Shown here: positions 1 through 6,436 of the stretch, piece by piece
Layout: each line of letters starts with the position of its first letter
Numbering within the stretch: position 1 is the stretch's first letter
NCBI GenBank assembly: GCA_900319835.1
Contig: ONPY01000105.1
Coordinates: 1-7,133 of the forward strand
Length of the DNA stretch: 7,133 bases
Direction: 5' to 3'
Source: an uncultured Eubacteriales bacterium
GTDB lineage: Bacteria; Bacillota_A; Clostridia; Oscillospirales; Oscillospiraceae
Position numbers and translations under genes: made by a program
The notes under the pieces: model-generated
Told to the model about the DNA's origin: nothing
Seen by the model: only the letters and a program-made list of their open reading frames with translations
Databases searched by the model: none

Positions 1-744
1 CAAACCTTTTATGATAATATGGCTTCTCAGTATGACAAGCTGTTTATGGACTGGAATGCTACTACTCAGGAACAGGCCGTTTTATTGAATAGAATCTTTC
101 ATAATTATGGCTTCAACACCAATGCCCATATTCTTGACTGTGCCTGTGGGATCGGAACACAGGCAATCGGTCTGGCAGCCCTCGGATATCCGGTAACTGC
201 TTCGGATATCAGCGATGGAGAATTAGTTGAAGCCAAAGCACGGGCAGAGAGTCAAGGGGTTTCAATCCGTTTCGAACATGCAGATTTCTGTGCCTTGGCT
301 GACACCTTCTCTGAGCGGTTTGACATTGTAATTGCAATGGACAATGCACTGCCGCACATGCTGACAAGCGAGTGCTTGAAAGTGGCTGTCGGGAGCATTA
401 TTGGGCAGATCAAAACAGGCGGTCTCTTTGTGGCCAGCATCCGCGATTATGACAGCCTTCTGGAAAATAAGCCGCCTTATTCCCCGCCTTATATCCATAA
501 GACGGAAAAAGGACAGCGCGTTTCTTTTCAAACGTGGATTTGGAACGGGGATAACTATCAATTGACGCAGTACATGATCGATGACGAGGAGAATCTGCAG
601 ATCGGCAAGTTCGTTTGTGAATACCGGGCTACCCGCAGAGAAGAATTAACGAATCTGCTTTTATCCAATGGTTGCAGTCAGGTGATTTGGAAATTTCCGG
701 AGGAATCAGGATTCTATCAGCCGATTGTTATAGCCAGAAAGTAA
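1..744 (+). CDS. Class I SAM-dependent methyltransferase, 5' end outside the window
   Basis: Predicted to transfer a methyl group from S-adenosylmethionine; the substrate cannot be told from sequence. Numbering from the ATG at 19 (241 residues), motif I is ILDCACGIG at 38-46, the acidic end of strand 2 is D63 in TASDIS, HADF is at 87-90, and motif IV is DIVIAMDNALPH at 102-113. A GGLFVASIRDYD strand and a beta-rich C-terminal half follow, the usual Rossmann-fold order. The frame stays open to base 1 and reads QTFYDN just before the ATG. My recollection is that proteins of this family begin FYDxxAxxYDKLF, so the real start probably lies left of the window and the ATG at 19 is internal. GC content is visibly lower than in the genes further right, with AT-ending codons and AGA arginines, which suggests transfer. 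A terminator follows directly. The fold is certain; the role is unknown. Confidence 0.9.
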   Translation, partial: QTFYDNMASQYDKLFMDWNATTQEQAVLLNRIFHNYGFNTNAHILDCACGIGTQAIGLAALGYPVTASDISDGELVEAKARAESQGVSIRFEHADFCALADTFSERFDIVIAMDNALPHMLTSECLKVAVGSIIGQIKTGGLFVASIRDYDSLLENKPPYSPPYIHKTEKGQRVSFQTWIWNGDNYQLTQYMIDDEENLQIGKFVCEYRATRREELTNLLLSNGCSQVIWKFPEESGFYQPIVIARK

Positions 745-772
745 ATATTCAGTTTATCACTATGCGTTATTA

Positions 773-810
773 AGCGCTTCTTCCTTTTACGGAAGGGGCG
801 CTCGTTTTTT
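773..810 (+). terminator. Rho-independent terminator of the methyltransferase gene
   Basis: AGCGCTTCTTCC (773-784) pairs with GGAAGGGGCGCT (791-802) over 12 positions, two of them G-T wobbles, around a TTTTAC loop. After CG comes a run of six T (805-810). It lies 28 bases past the methyltransferase stop. There is no matching T run in the other direction, so it acts on rightward transcription. Confidence 0.88.
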
Positions 811-1140
811 CTGCCGCAGCGTGCGATTCCTGAAGCGCCCCTGCGATGAAAAACCGGATCCCGCCCGTAGGGGAGACCCTCGGGCCTCCCGCAAAGCCTC
901 CCTTTGGATAAAGGGGATTGCACCCTGCCGCTGCCTGCGGCAGAAAAAGGCGGGGCGCAATCTCCGCAGCCGCGCCATTGGCGGGCCGTTGCGAATGGCA
1001 ATCGCGGCAAGGTGGCATGTGCCGCGCGTAGCGAGGCGGAGGGATCGATGCGCGCGGGACCTTCGATCCCCCACCGCCTGCGGCGAAGCCCCCTTTCCGA
1101 AAGGGGGCCAAATACAGATCGCCCGAGCGGTGAGCTCCCC
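811..1140. repeat. Non-coding mosaic of short palindromic repeat units
   Basis: I see no credible gene here; reading frames lack ribosome sites and are built from palindromes. In order: a GTAGGGG-headed unit with GGGAG (871-875) facing CTCCC (886-890); CCCTTT (900-905) facing AAAGGG (910-915); a nested hairpin, outer arms 913-925 and 953-965 with CTGCCGC (925-931) facing GCGGCAG (937-943) inside; GGGATCGA (1041-1048) facing TCGATCCC (1063-1070); and GCCCCC-TTT facing AAA-GGGGGC (1088-1108). The segments at about 893-916 and 1085-1106 are diverged direct copies of one CCCTTT/AAAGGG motif. The make-up resembles the dispersed intergenic repeats of gut Clostridia as I remember them. Copy number in the genome was not testable. 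Confidence 0.6.
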
Positions 1141-1144
1141 GTTT

Positions 1145-1196
1145 AAAAAACTTCCCGGCGAAACCGTATCAGTGTACGATTTCGCCGGGGAGTTTT
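1145..1196 (-). terminator. Rho-independent terminator of the leftward zinc-ribbon gene
   Basis: Read on the minus strand, CTCCCCGGCGAAA pairs with TTTCGCCGGGAAG with one wobble and no bulge. A short inner CGTA/TACG pairing lies inside, and a six-T run (plus-strand A run at 1145-1150) follows. It starts a few bases past the stop at 1202. The other strand carries only a short TTTT after the stem, so some activity on rightward transcripts is possible. Confidence 0.88.
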
Positions 1197-1201
1197 CCTT
1201 A

Positions 1202-1936
1202 TCAGAACAGGTTGCCGAGGAAGGCCATTGCATAGAAGGCCGTGCCGATGATCAGCCAGATCTTGGCCGAGGACAGCAGCTTTGCCTTCTGCACAAGGGA
1301 CACGGCCTTGCGGGCCTTGATGGTCTTGACCAGACCCACGATGCCGGGGATGCTGCACAGCACCGTCAGGATGATGCTCCAGACCAGCATCAGCGTCTCG
1401 TCCGGCAGCTGAGGGACTTCTTCCTCCACAGGCGCGGACTGGGACATGGTGTAGTCGTTGGGCACGTTGTCGGGCCGGGGATTCTGGGCGGCGGCCTCCT
1501 GCCTTCTCCGCTGCTCGGCCTCCCAGAGCTTGCGGGCCTCCTCGCGCTTTCTGCGCGCCTCCTGCTCGCGGCGGTAGTCGTTGTCGTACGCCACGCCCTC
1601 CATCACGCTGGCGTAACTCGGCGCCTGGACTGCCGCGGCGGCTGCGGCGGCGGGAGCCGCTGCGCTGGCGGCAGCGGGGGGCGCGGCCTCGGCGGGCTTT
1701 GCCGCCTGGGGCATCCCCCAGAGATCGGGCTCCAGCGTCAGCTCCGGCACCTTCTCTTCCCGGGCGGGGGGCACAGGGGCCGGGGTGGATTGCAGCGCGG
1801 GATGATTCAGCAGCGCGGGGTCGTCGGTGTAGACGGGCTCGCTGGGCATCTCGGGCGCGGCGAGCTTTGCGCCGCAGTTGGCGCAGAACTTGTGGCCCTC
1901 TTCGATGGGCGCGCCGCAGTTCGGGCAGAATTTCAT
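1202..1936 (-). CDS. Zinc-ribbon membrane protein with CD225/dispanin-like C-terminus
   Basis: 244 residues. C4, C7, C18 and C21 (CPNCG...CANCG) form an N-terminal zinc ribbon. An acidic/proline linker and an alanine/proline-rich stretch (about 80-103, including a run of eight alanines) follow, then a highly charged Arg/Glu helix (about 121-150) that could form a coiled coil. Two hydrophobic segments end the protein, about 182-203 and 225-243. Their joining loop (IPGIVGLVKTIKARKA...SSAKIWLIIG) resembles the CD225/dispanin membrane domain; I base this on pattern, not on a search. The start is set by AGGAGGGG four to six bases before the ATG and by the zinc ribbon beginning right after it, although the frame continues upstream. 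A terminator lies just past the stop. Probably a membrane scaffold or sensor with a cytoplasmic zinc head; function unknown. Confidence 0.88.
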   Translation of the reverse strand: MKFCPNCGAPIEEGHKFCANCGAKLAAPEMPSEPVYTDDPALLNHPALQSTPAPVPPAREEKVPELTLEPDLWGMPQAAKPAEAAPPAAASAAAPAAAAAAAVQAPSYASVMEGVAYDNDYRREQEARRKREEARKLWEAEQRRRQEAAAQNPRPDNVPNDYTMSQSAPVEEEVPQLPDETLMLVWSIILTVLCSIPGIVGLVKTIKARKAVSLVQKAKLLSSAKIWLIIGTAFYAMAFLGNLF

Positions 1937-1981
1937 TTGTGTCCCCTCCTGTTGAAATGGTACTGTTTCTATCAGACGCAA

Positions 1982-2024
1982 ATCATATGAAAACGTTTCA
2001 TATGGAACTTCATTTCGATTGCAA
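1982..2024 (-). promoter_or_regulatory. Possible promoter of the zinc-ribbon gene
   Basis: On the minus strand, TTGCAA (2019-2024) stands 16 bases before TATGAA (1997-2002), each matching four of six consensus bases. Slightly downstream, TATGAT (1982-1987) matches the -10 hexamer at five of six but has no good -35. Either would give a leader of about 40-55 bases before the ATG at 1936. The region is AT-richer than its surroundings. Weak evidence alone, but an own promoter fits the 193-base gap from the upstream gene. Confidence 0.35.
1984..2004. promoter_or_regulatory. 21-base inverted repeat, candidate operator
   Basis: CATATGAAA and TTTCATATG are perfect 9-base arms around a central ACG. 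The element sits 48 bases before the zinc-ribbon start codon and overlaps both possible -10 sequences, the position expected of a repressor operator. It is AT-rich with a three-base centre, so it suits binding by a dimeric protein better than an RNA hairpin. No regulator gene is present in the window. Confidence 0.45.
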
Positions 2025-2033
2025 AACGATCTT

Positions 2034-2061
2034 TCAAAGCAAAGCGTCGGCTTTGCTTTGA
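2034..2061. repeat. Perfect 12-bp stem-loop between the DUF2752 and zinc-ribbon genes
   Basis: TCAAAGCAAAGC (2034-2045) and GCTTTGCTTTGA (2050-2061) are exact inverse complements around a GTCG loop. It lies about 70 bases past the DUF2752 stop. On the minus strand only a broken T tract (AAAGATCGTTTT) follows, so it may be a weak terminator of the four-gene operon, a transcript-end stabiliser, or a dispersed palindrome. The plus strand has no T run. Confidence 0.6.
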
Positions 2062-2129
2062 TGAGGAATAAGGCGGGAGCGGATGTGCAGCTTTCACCGC
2101 TGAGGTGGAAGCGGAACGCAGCGAGCGTC

Positions 2130-2537
2130 TTATGACGACGGTGCGAGAAAGGCAAAGGCGGGCAGGTTGCGCAACAGGGCAAAGCCCAGCAGCAGGGCCA
2201 GGGCGGCGGCGCCGCACCAGTCGGGCAGCCGTGCTTTTTTCAGGCCCAGCCCGGGAAAGACGACGCGCAGATATTCCCACCCGAGCACGCCGCCGCAGAG
2301 AAGACCCAGCGGCAGCGCCAGCAGGTTATGGCCCAGACAGGCCCACAGGTCGCCCCGCAGCAGAGCCCGGGCCGCGCGGCCGGAACCGCAGCCGGGGCAG
2401 TAGAGCCCCGTGAGCTCATAGATGGGGCAGAGCAGATGCCCGCCCCGGAGAAACCAGATCAGCCCCAAAACCAGCAGCGCCGGGGCCGCGGCGCCGAGGA
2501 TCAGCCGCTTGAGAGGCGGGCGCTTCATGGCCTTCAC
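2130..2537 (-). CDS. DUF2752 family small membrane protein
   Basis: 135 residues. After a basic N-terminus comes a membrane helix (about 12-30), then the family hallmark: CPIYELTGLYCPGCGSGRA with C37, C47 and C50, and RGDLWACLGHN after it. Two more hydrophobic stretches follow at about 70-92 and 106-122. The CPGCG spacing looks like a metal or redox site next to the membrane; the function of DUF2752 proteins is not known to me. I chose the GTG at 2537 because GGAAG lies seven bases before it and the ATPase stop is only four bases away; the ATG at 2528 (MKRPP) is the alternative. The tight spacing makes it the last gene of the ymdB operon, probably translated by coupling. Confidence 0.85.
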   Translation of the reverse strand: MKAMKRPPLKRLILGAAAPALLVLGLIWFLRGGHLLCPIYELTGLYCPGCGSGRAARALLRGDLWACLGHNLLALPLGLLCGGVLGWEYLRVVFPGLGLKKARLPDWCGAAALALLLGFALLRNLPAFAFLAPSS

Positions 2538-2541
2538 CGTC

Positions 2542-4443
2542 TCACTTCCGGCAGCTGAACAGGATGACCTGCCGCTCCCGGGCGATCTCCTCCAGCAGCT
2601 TCATGGCCTGGTCCAGGCGCTCATCGTCCAGGTTCACCAGCGCGTCGTCCAGAATCAGGGGGCAGGGCTCCCCGTCGGGCAGCGCCAGCTCGCACACCGC
2701 GAGGCGCACGGCCAGATACATGATGTCCATGGTCCCCGCGGAGAGGTACTCCGCGTTGCGGGCTACGCTGTCGTCCTGGGCCCGCGTCATGGCGGAGAAG
2801 TCCCGGTTGATCAGCACGTCGGCGTAGCGCCCGCCGGTCACGGCGGACATGTAGCTCGAGGCCACGCGCCCCAGCTCCGGGGAGAAGCGGCTCTGGATCT
2901 CCTCGTCGGCCTCGCCCAGGGTGTCCAGGGCCAGACGGATGGCGTCGAACTCGTCGCAGAGCTGCTCGTACTCCTCCTTCATGCAGGTCAGGGAGCTCGA
3001 GAGCACCAGGGGATCGCCCATGGCGGCGAGCCGCCCGCTCACGGCGGCAAGCTGCCGGCTCAGCGCCTCGGCCTCCTGCCGCTTGGCGGTGAGGGCGCGG
3101 CTGAGCTTGGCGGCCTCGGAGCTGCCGTCGGCAAAGTCCAGCTGCTGCAGCGCGGCCTCCTCCATGGTGTTGAGCGAACTGCGCGCGCTCTCGAAGGCGC
3201 CGCGGGTCTTTCGCTCCTCCTTCTCGGCCTGCTCCATGGCCTCCCAGAGCAGCTTGTGTTCCTCCAGCGCGCTCTGGATCTCCGATACGGAGCGGGCCTG
3301 GTATTTGTCAAAGAGATCTTTTCGCCGGCCCCGGGCGATCTCGCGCATCCGGCGCGCCTTGCCGTAGCGCAGCAGCAGAAACACCGCCGCAAGGCAGACG
3401 ACCGCCGCGCCGATCACCAGCGGCAGCATGCGGAACCGGGAATACAGAAGCGCCAGCACCAGCGCCGCCAGCATACAGAGGATCGCCCACAGCGGGGTGG
3501 CGCTCTTCTCGGCGGCGGCCTTCAGTCGGCCCAGCTCCCGCACATCGTCGGCCACCTGGCCCTCCAGCGTGTCCGGATCCTTCAACCCGAAGCGGCCCCG
3601 CCGCAGCTCCTCCCGGCGCTGTGAGAGCGCGGCCATGGCCTCGTCGTGCTTCTCCGAGCTGCTGCGCAGCCCGTCCCGGCCCTTGCCCAGGCGGTCCAGC
3701 GCTTCCTTGCGCTGGCGGCGCCGGGCCTCGGTGACCTGCTGCTCCAGCTCCGCGCAGTCCTTGCGGGCGCTGTCCAGCCGGTCCTCCAGCTCCTCAATGC
3801 TCTGCATCGAGCCGCTCATTTCCTCCAGCTTGCGCTGGGTCTCGTCCATTTTGCCCTCCAGCTCCGGCAGCATGCCGCGCCGGTTCCAGCGGCGCTTGCG
3901 CTGCCATGCCCGCAGGCGCTCCTCCGCCTCGGAGTAGGAGCAGCCCTCCTCGCCGCTGGAGACGATGGCGCTGATGCGCTTCTCCAGCTCGGGACTGCCC
4001 TTGACGGCCACGGTGCCCTGGGCGATGAAGGCGCTGCGGCGGAACACGTCCTTGCTCACGCCGGTGAGCATCTCCCCGGCGTTGGAGCCGTTGAGCCCCT
4101 TGACGGGGACGTTGGTGCCGGTGTAGACGGCCTCAAACTCCTGCATGGGGGCGTTCTTGGCCTTGGTGCGGCGGGTGACGGTGATGTCGCAGCGGTCGCT
4201 TGTCAGCTCCATGGTGCCCTCCATGGGCGCCCCCGACCAGGGGGCGTAGCGCAGCTTGTCCGGCAGGAAGCCGGCCTTGGCCCGCTCGGAGGTGTCGATG
4301 CCGTAGAGCATGGCCTGGATGAAGGCGCACCAGGTGGATTTGCCGCTCTCGTTGGGGGCGTAGATGACGTTCAGCCCGTCGTGAAAGCGCAGGGTCTCAT
4401 TTTCCAGCTTGCCGAAGGACGCGGTGAGCTTATGAATCTTCAT
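2542..4443 (-). CDS. YhaN/SbcC-like AAA (ABC-type) ATPase with a transmembrane hairpin in the coiled coil
   Basis: 633 residues. Walker A is APNESGKST at 29-37, the Q-loop Q142 lies in AFIAQG, the signature is LSAGT at 567-571, and Walker B is CPLILDD at 594-600, followed by a D-loop-like NLDD. Two charged coiled-coil arms (about 195-310 and 365-515) surround two hydrophobic segments (about 316-334 and 340-358). A cytosolic SbcC/Rad50 would have a CxxC zinc hook there; none is seen. That layout, plus the partner gene before it, matches Bacillus YhaN rather than SbcC, though as I recall YhaN is considerably longer. The predicted role is an ATP-driven clamp controlling the partner nuclease at the membrane. 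The start has a very strong GGGAGGAGGTGG site. It overlaps the previous gene by 14 bases. The C-terminus stops at LFSCRK, at about the final strand, with no tail. Confidence 0.88.
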   Translation of the reverse strand: MKIHKLTASFGKLENETLRFHDGLNVIYAPNESGKSTWCAFIQAMLYGIDTSERAKAGFLPDKLRYAPWSGAPMEGTMELTSDRCDITVTRRTKAKNAPMQEFEAVYTGTNVPVKGLNGSNAGEMLTGVSKDVFRRSAFIAQGTVAVKGSPELEKRISAIVSSGEEGCSYSEAEERLRAWQRKRRWNRRGMLPELEGKMDETQRKLEEMSGSMQSIEELEDRLDSARKDCAELEQQVTEARRRQRKEALDRLGKGRDGLRSSSEKHDEAMAALSQRREELRRGRFGLKDPDTLEGQVADDVRELGRLKAAAEKSATPLWAILCMLAALVLALLYSRFRMLPLVIGAAVVCLAAVFLLLRYGKARRMREIARGRRKDLFDKYQARSVSEIQSALEEHKLLWEAMEQAEKEERKTRGAFESARSSLNTMEEAALQQLDFADGSSEAAKLSRALTAKRQEAEALSRQLAAVSGRLAAMGDPLVLSSSLTCMKEEYEQLCDEFDAIRLALDTLGEADEEIQSRFSPELGRVASSYMSAVTGGRYADVLINRDFSAMTRAQDDSVARNAEYLSAGTMDIMYLAVRLAVCELALPDGEPCPLILDDALVNLDDERLDQAMKLLEEIARERQVILFSCRK

Positions 4444-5548
4444 GGCGCACCACCTCCTCCCGGTTGTCCAGCGCGGCCAGACCCCAGCGGGCGGCCTGTT
4501 CGATCCTGCGGCGCTCGAGCTCGTCCGGGGCCGCGTCGTACAGGGCGCGCAGCTTCTTCAAAAACAGCCCGCGCAGCGTGTCGTCCCCGGCTTTTTCCCA
4601 GAGGGAGCGGCGCACCCTCGTCTCGTCTCTCAGCTGCAGCTCAAAGAACAGCTCGCCGAGCGCGCTCTGCAGGCGGCCGAGATCGGGACTCTCGTCCGTC
4701 TCCCCGGTGAGCACGATCCGGTAGATATCCCGCACGGTCTCGTCCGGCAGGGAGGTGTGGATCGCCAGCAGCGGGTCCGCCCCGGTGACGTCCACCCTCA
4801 AAACCTCGTAGCGGCGCTGGGCGATGCAGCGCGTCTCCAGCGCGCAGCCCGCGTCCGAGAGGGTAACGAGATTCACGGTCTTCTCCCCTGTCTCGTCAAA
4901 TCCGCGCCCCTCGGGGCAGCCGGGCCAGGCGTACCAGGTGTCCCCGGCCTTTTTCAGGCCGCTTGCCCTGTGGATGTGGCCCAGGGCCGCGTAATCGATG
5001 CCGGAGGCGGCCAGCTCCTCCTCGGTGATGGGGTCGTATTTGGAATCCCGGACGCCCACCTCGCCGTGCAGGCAGAGCAGGTTGCGCACGCCCTCCCGCC
5101 GTTCGGCGGCAAAGCCGCGCAGCAGCGGCCCCGCGTGCTTTTCGGTAAAGCCCGCGCCGTAGACGCAGACCTCCAGCTCCGGCAGCAGCACGGCGGTGAC
5201 GGTGGGTTCGGTAAAGATATGTACGTTGTCCGGCAGCTTCAGCCGCGCCCAGGGGGACTGGGGGGTGTAGCGGTCGTGGTTGCCGGGGGCGAGAAAGACC
5301 GGCACGCCCATGGCGCCGAGCCAGCGGATCAGCTCCTCGCCGGTCTCAAAGTAGCTGTTGTCGCTGTCCAGCAGGTCGCCGGAGAGCAGCACCAGGTCCG
5401 CGTTCTCCTCCCGGACCAGGTCGGCCAGTCTCCGCAGCAGCTCGCGCTGCTCGCCGCGGCGCATGGCGGCCTTGCCGGCGGAGAGCCCCTCAAAGGGGGA
5501 GTCCAGGTGCAGGTCGGCGCTGTGCAGGATCTTGAGCGTCCCGCTCAT
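4430..5548 (-). CDS. YhaO/SbcD-like metallophosphoesterase (probable DNA exonuclease subunit)
   Basis: 372 residues. The calcineurin-like phosphoesterase motifs are complete: D12 and H14 in SADLHLD, D58 in SGDLLD, N90-H91-D92 in PGNHD, H161 in CLHGE, and H191/H193 in GHIH. These bind two metal ions and cut phosphodiester bonds. DSPFEGL after motif I and WPGCPEGRGFDETGEK at about 208-223 are typical of the YhaO branch as I recall it. About 130 further residues form a helical C-terminal part, likely the ATPase contact. The ATG at 5548 is preferred: its first bases form ATGA with the ymdB stop, a purine-rich GGAGGGGG lies upstream, and the motif starts soon after. An earlier in-frame ATG at 5578 would add ten unrelated residues inside ymdB. 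Probably works as a complex with the next gene. Confidence 0.9.
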   Translation of the reverse strand: MSGTLKILHSADLHLDSPFEGLSAGKAAMRRGEQRELLRRLADLVREENADLVLLSGDLLDSDNSYFETGEELIRWLGAMGVPVFLAPGNHDRYTPQSPWARLKLPDNVHIFTEPTVTAVLLPELEVCVYGAGFTEKHAGPLLRGFAAERREGVRNLLCLHGEVGVRDSKYDPITEEELAASGIDYAALGHIHRASGLKKAGDTWYAWPGCPEGRGFDETGEKTVNLVTLSDAGCALETRCIAQRRYEVLRVDVTGADPLLAIHTSLPDETVRDIYRIVLTGETDESPDLGRLQSALGELFFELQLRDETRVRRSLWEKAGDDTLRGLFLKKLRALYDAAPDELERRRIEQAARWGLAALDNREEVVRHEDS

Positions 5549-6318
5549 GTCAGCCGCACCCCCTCCGCAGCGATACACCTGCCGGTCTCGGTGTCGACGG
5601 TGAAGACGCAGCCCTCCAGCTTGGTGGGGCCCTTCGCGGCCTCATAGCGCCGCGGGGGATCGCCCATGAACTTGCCGATGCTCTGCTGGGGGTCGATGCC
5701 GAGGACGGACTGCACCGCCCCGGTCATGCCGAGATCGGTGATGTAGCCGGTGCCGTTTGGCAGCACGCAGGCGTCGGAGGTCTGCACATGGGTGTGGGTG
5801 CCCCAGACGGCGCTGGCCTTCCCGTCGAGCAGGAAGCCCATGGCGCGCTTTTCGCTGGTGCCCTCGGCGTGAAAGTCCACCAGGATGATCTTCTCGCGGA
5901 TCTCCGCCATGTAGCCGTCGGCGATGACAAAGGGGTTGTCGGTGTTGGAGTCGAGCGTGAAGCGGCCCATGAGATTGAGCACGCAGATGTCCCCAAAGTC
6001 CCGGTGGAACACCGCGATGCCGCGGCCGGGGCACTGGGGGGCAAAGTTTGCCGGGCGCAGGATCTTGGTGCGCTCTTCCAGGTAGGGCTGCAGCTCGGTG
6101 CGGGTCCAGGTGTGGTTGCCCAGAGTGATCGCGTCGGCGCCGGCGCGGAAGATCAGGTCGGCCTGCCGGGGAGTGATGCCCACCACGTTTGCGTTCTCGC
6201 CGTTGACCACGGTGAAGTCCAGGCTCAGATCCGTTTTATACTGTTTCAGATGCTTTTCCAGGTGGTCAAGTCCGGGCTGACCGCAGACGTCGCCCACCGC
6301 CAGAATGCGAATTTCCAT
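5545..6318 (-). CDS. ymdB: YmdB-type metallophosphoesterase (TIGR00282 family)
   Basis: 257 residues, full family length. The di-metal site residues are all present: D10 in VGDVCG, E41-N42 in NGEN, N68-H69 in GNHTW, H150 in DFHAE, and H175/H177 in GTHTHVQT. NLMGRF and GTGYITDLGMTG are further family hallmarks. Family members studied in Bacillus subtilis hydrolyse 2',3'-cyclic nucleotides and influence RNA levels and the motility/biofilm choice; that role is inferred here. GGAGG five bases before the ATG and a good promoter upstream mark it as first gene of the operon. Its stop overlaps the next start (ATGA). In other Firmicutes it often sits beside the RNase Y gene; none is seen here, and a nuclease-ATPase pair follows instead. 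Confidence 0.93.
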   Translation of the reverse strand: MEIRILAVGDVCGQPGLDHLEKHLKQYKTDLSLDFTVVNGENANVVGITPRQADLIFRAGADAITLGNHTWTRTELQPYLEERTKILRPANFAPQCPGRGIAVFHRDFGDICVLNLMGRFTLDSNTDNPFVIADGYMAEIREKIILVDFHAEGTSEKRAMGFLLDGKASAVWGTHTHVQTSDACVLPNGTGYITDLGMTGAVQSVLGIDPQQSIGKFMGDPPRRYEAAKGPTKLEGCVFTVDTETGRCIAAEGVRLT

Positions 6319-6357
6319 GAGAGCCTCCGGGAAAGGGTACTGTTATTTCATCTAAAT

Positions 6358-6387
6358 ATTCTACCACAAATTGCATGGGTGTAGCAA
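6358..6387 (-). promoter_or_regulatory. Sigma-A-type promoter of the ymdB operon
   Basis: On the minus strand, TTGCTA (6382-6387) lies 18 bases before TAGAAT (6358-6363). The -10 hexamer matches five of six consensus bases and is preceded by TGG, an extended -10. Transcription would start about 30 bases before the ymdB ATG. The block is AT-rich in a GC-rich setting. The -35 overlaps an AAGCGCTT palindrome (6386-6393) in the divergent gap, a possible shared regulator site. Confidence 0.65.
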
Positions 6388-6436
6388 GCGCTTTGCGACA
6401 CATAATAGGGATACCTGAAAAAAGGAGGAAACCAGA

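Noticed and set aside
821..1990. Long rightward reading frame of 389 codons
   Set aside because: It crosses the palindromic repeats, a terminator and the antisense of the zinc-ribbon gene. It has no ribosome site or recognisable domain, and its composition is that of a GC-rich shadow.
1202..2182. A longer zinc-ribbon protein starting at 2182
   Set aside because: The extra 82 residues read through the hairpin and promoter region. AGGAGGGG and the zinc ribbon itself fix the start at 1936.
2542..5548. Naming the pair sbcC and sbcD
   Set aside because: The ATPase lacks a zinc hook and has a membrane hairpin, and the phosphoesterase has YhaO-like rather than SbcD-like features, so the names would mislead.
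5549..5578. Phosphoesterase start at 5578
   Set aside because: It would extend further into ymdB with residues unlike the family. The ATGA overlap at 5545-5548 is the usual coupling arrangement.
2422..5647. Three long rightward reading frames (2422-3624, 3646-4710, 4442-5647)
   Set aside because: All are antisense to the ATPase and phosphoesterase genes, whose motifs are complete. The long frames arise from GC-rich third positions.
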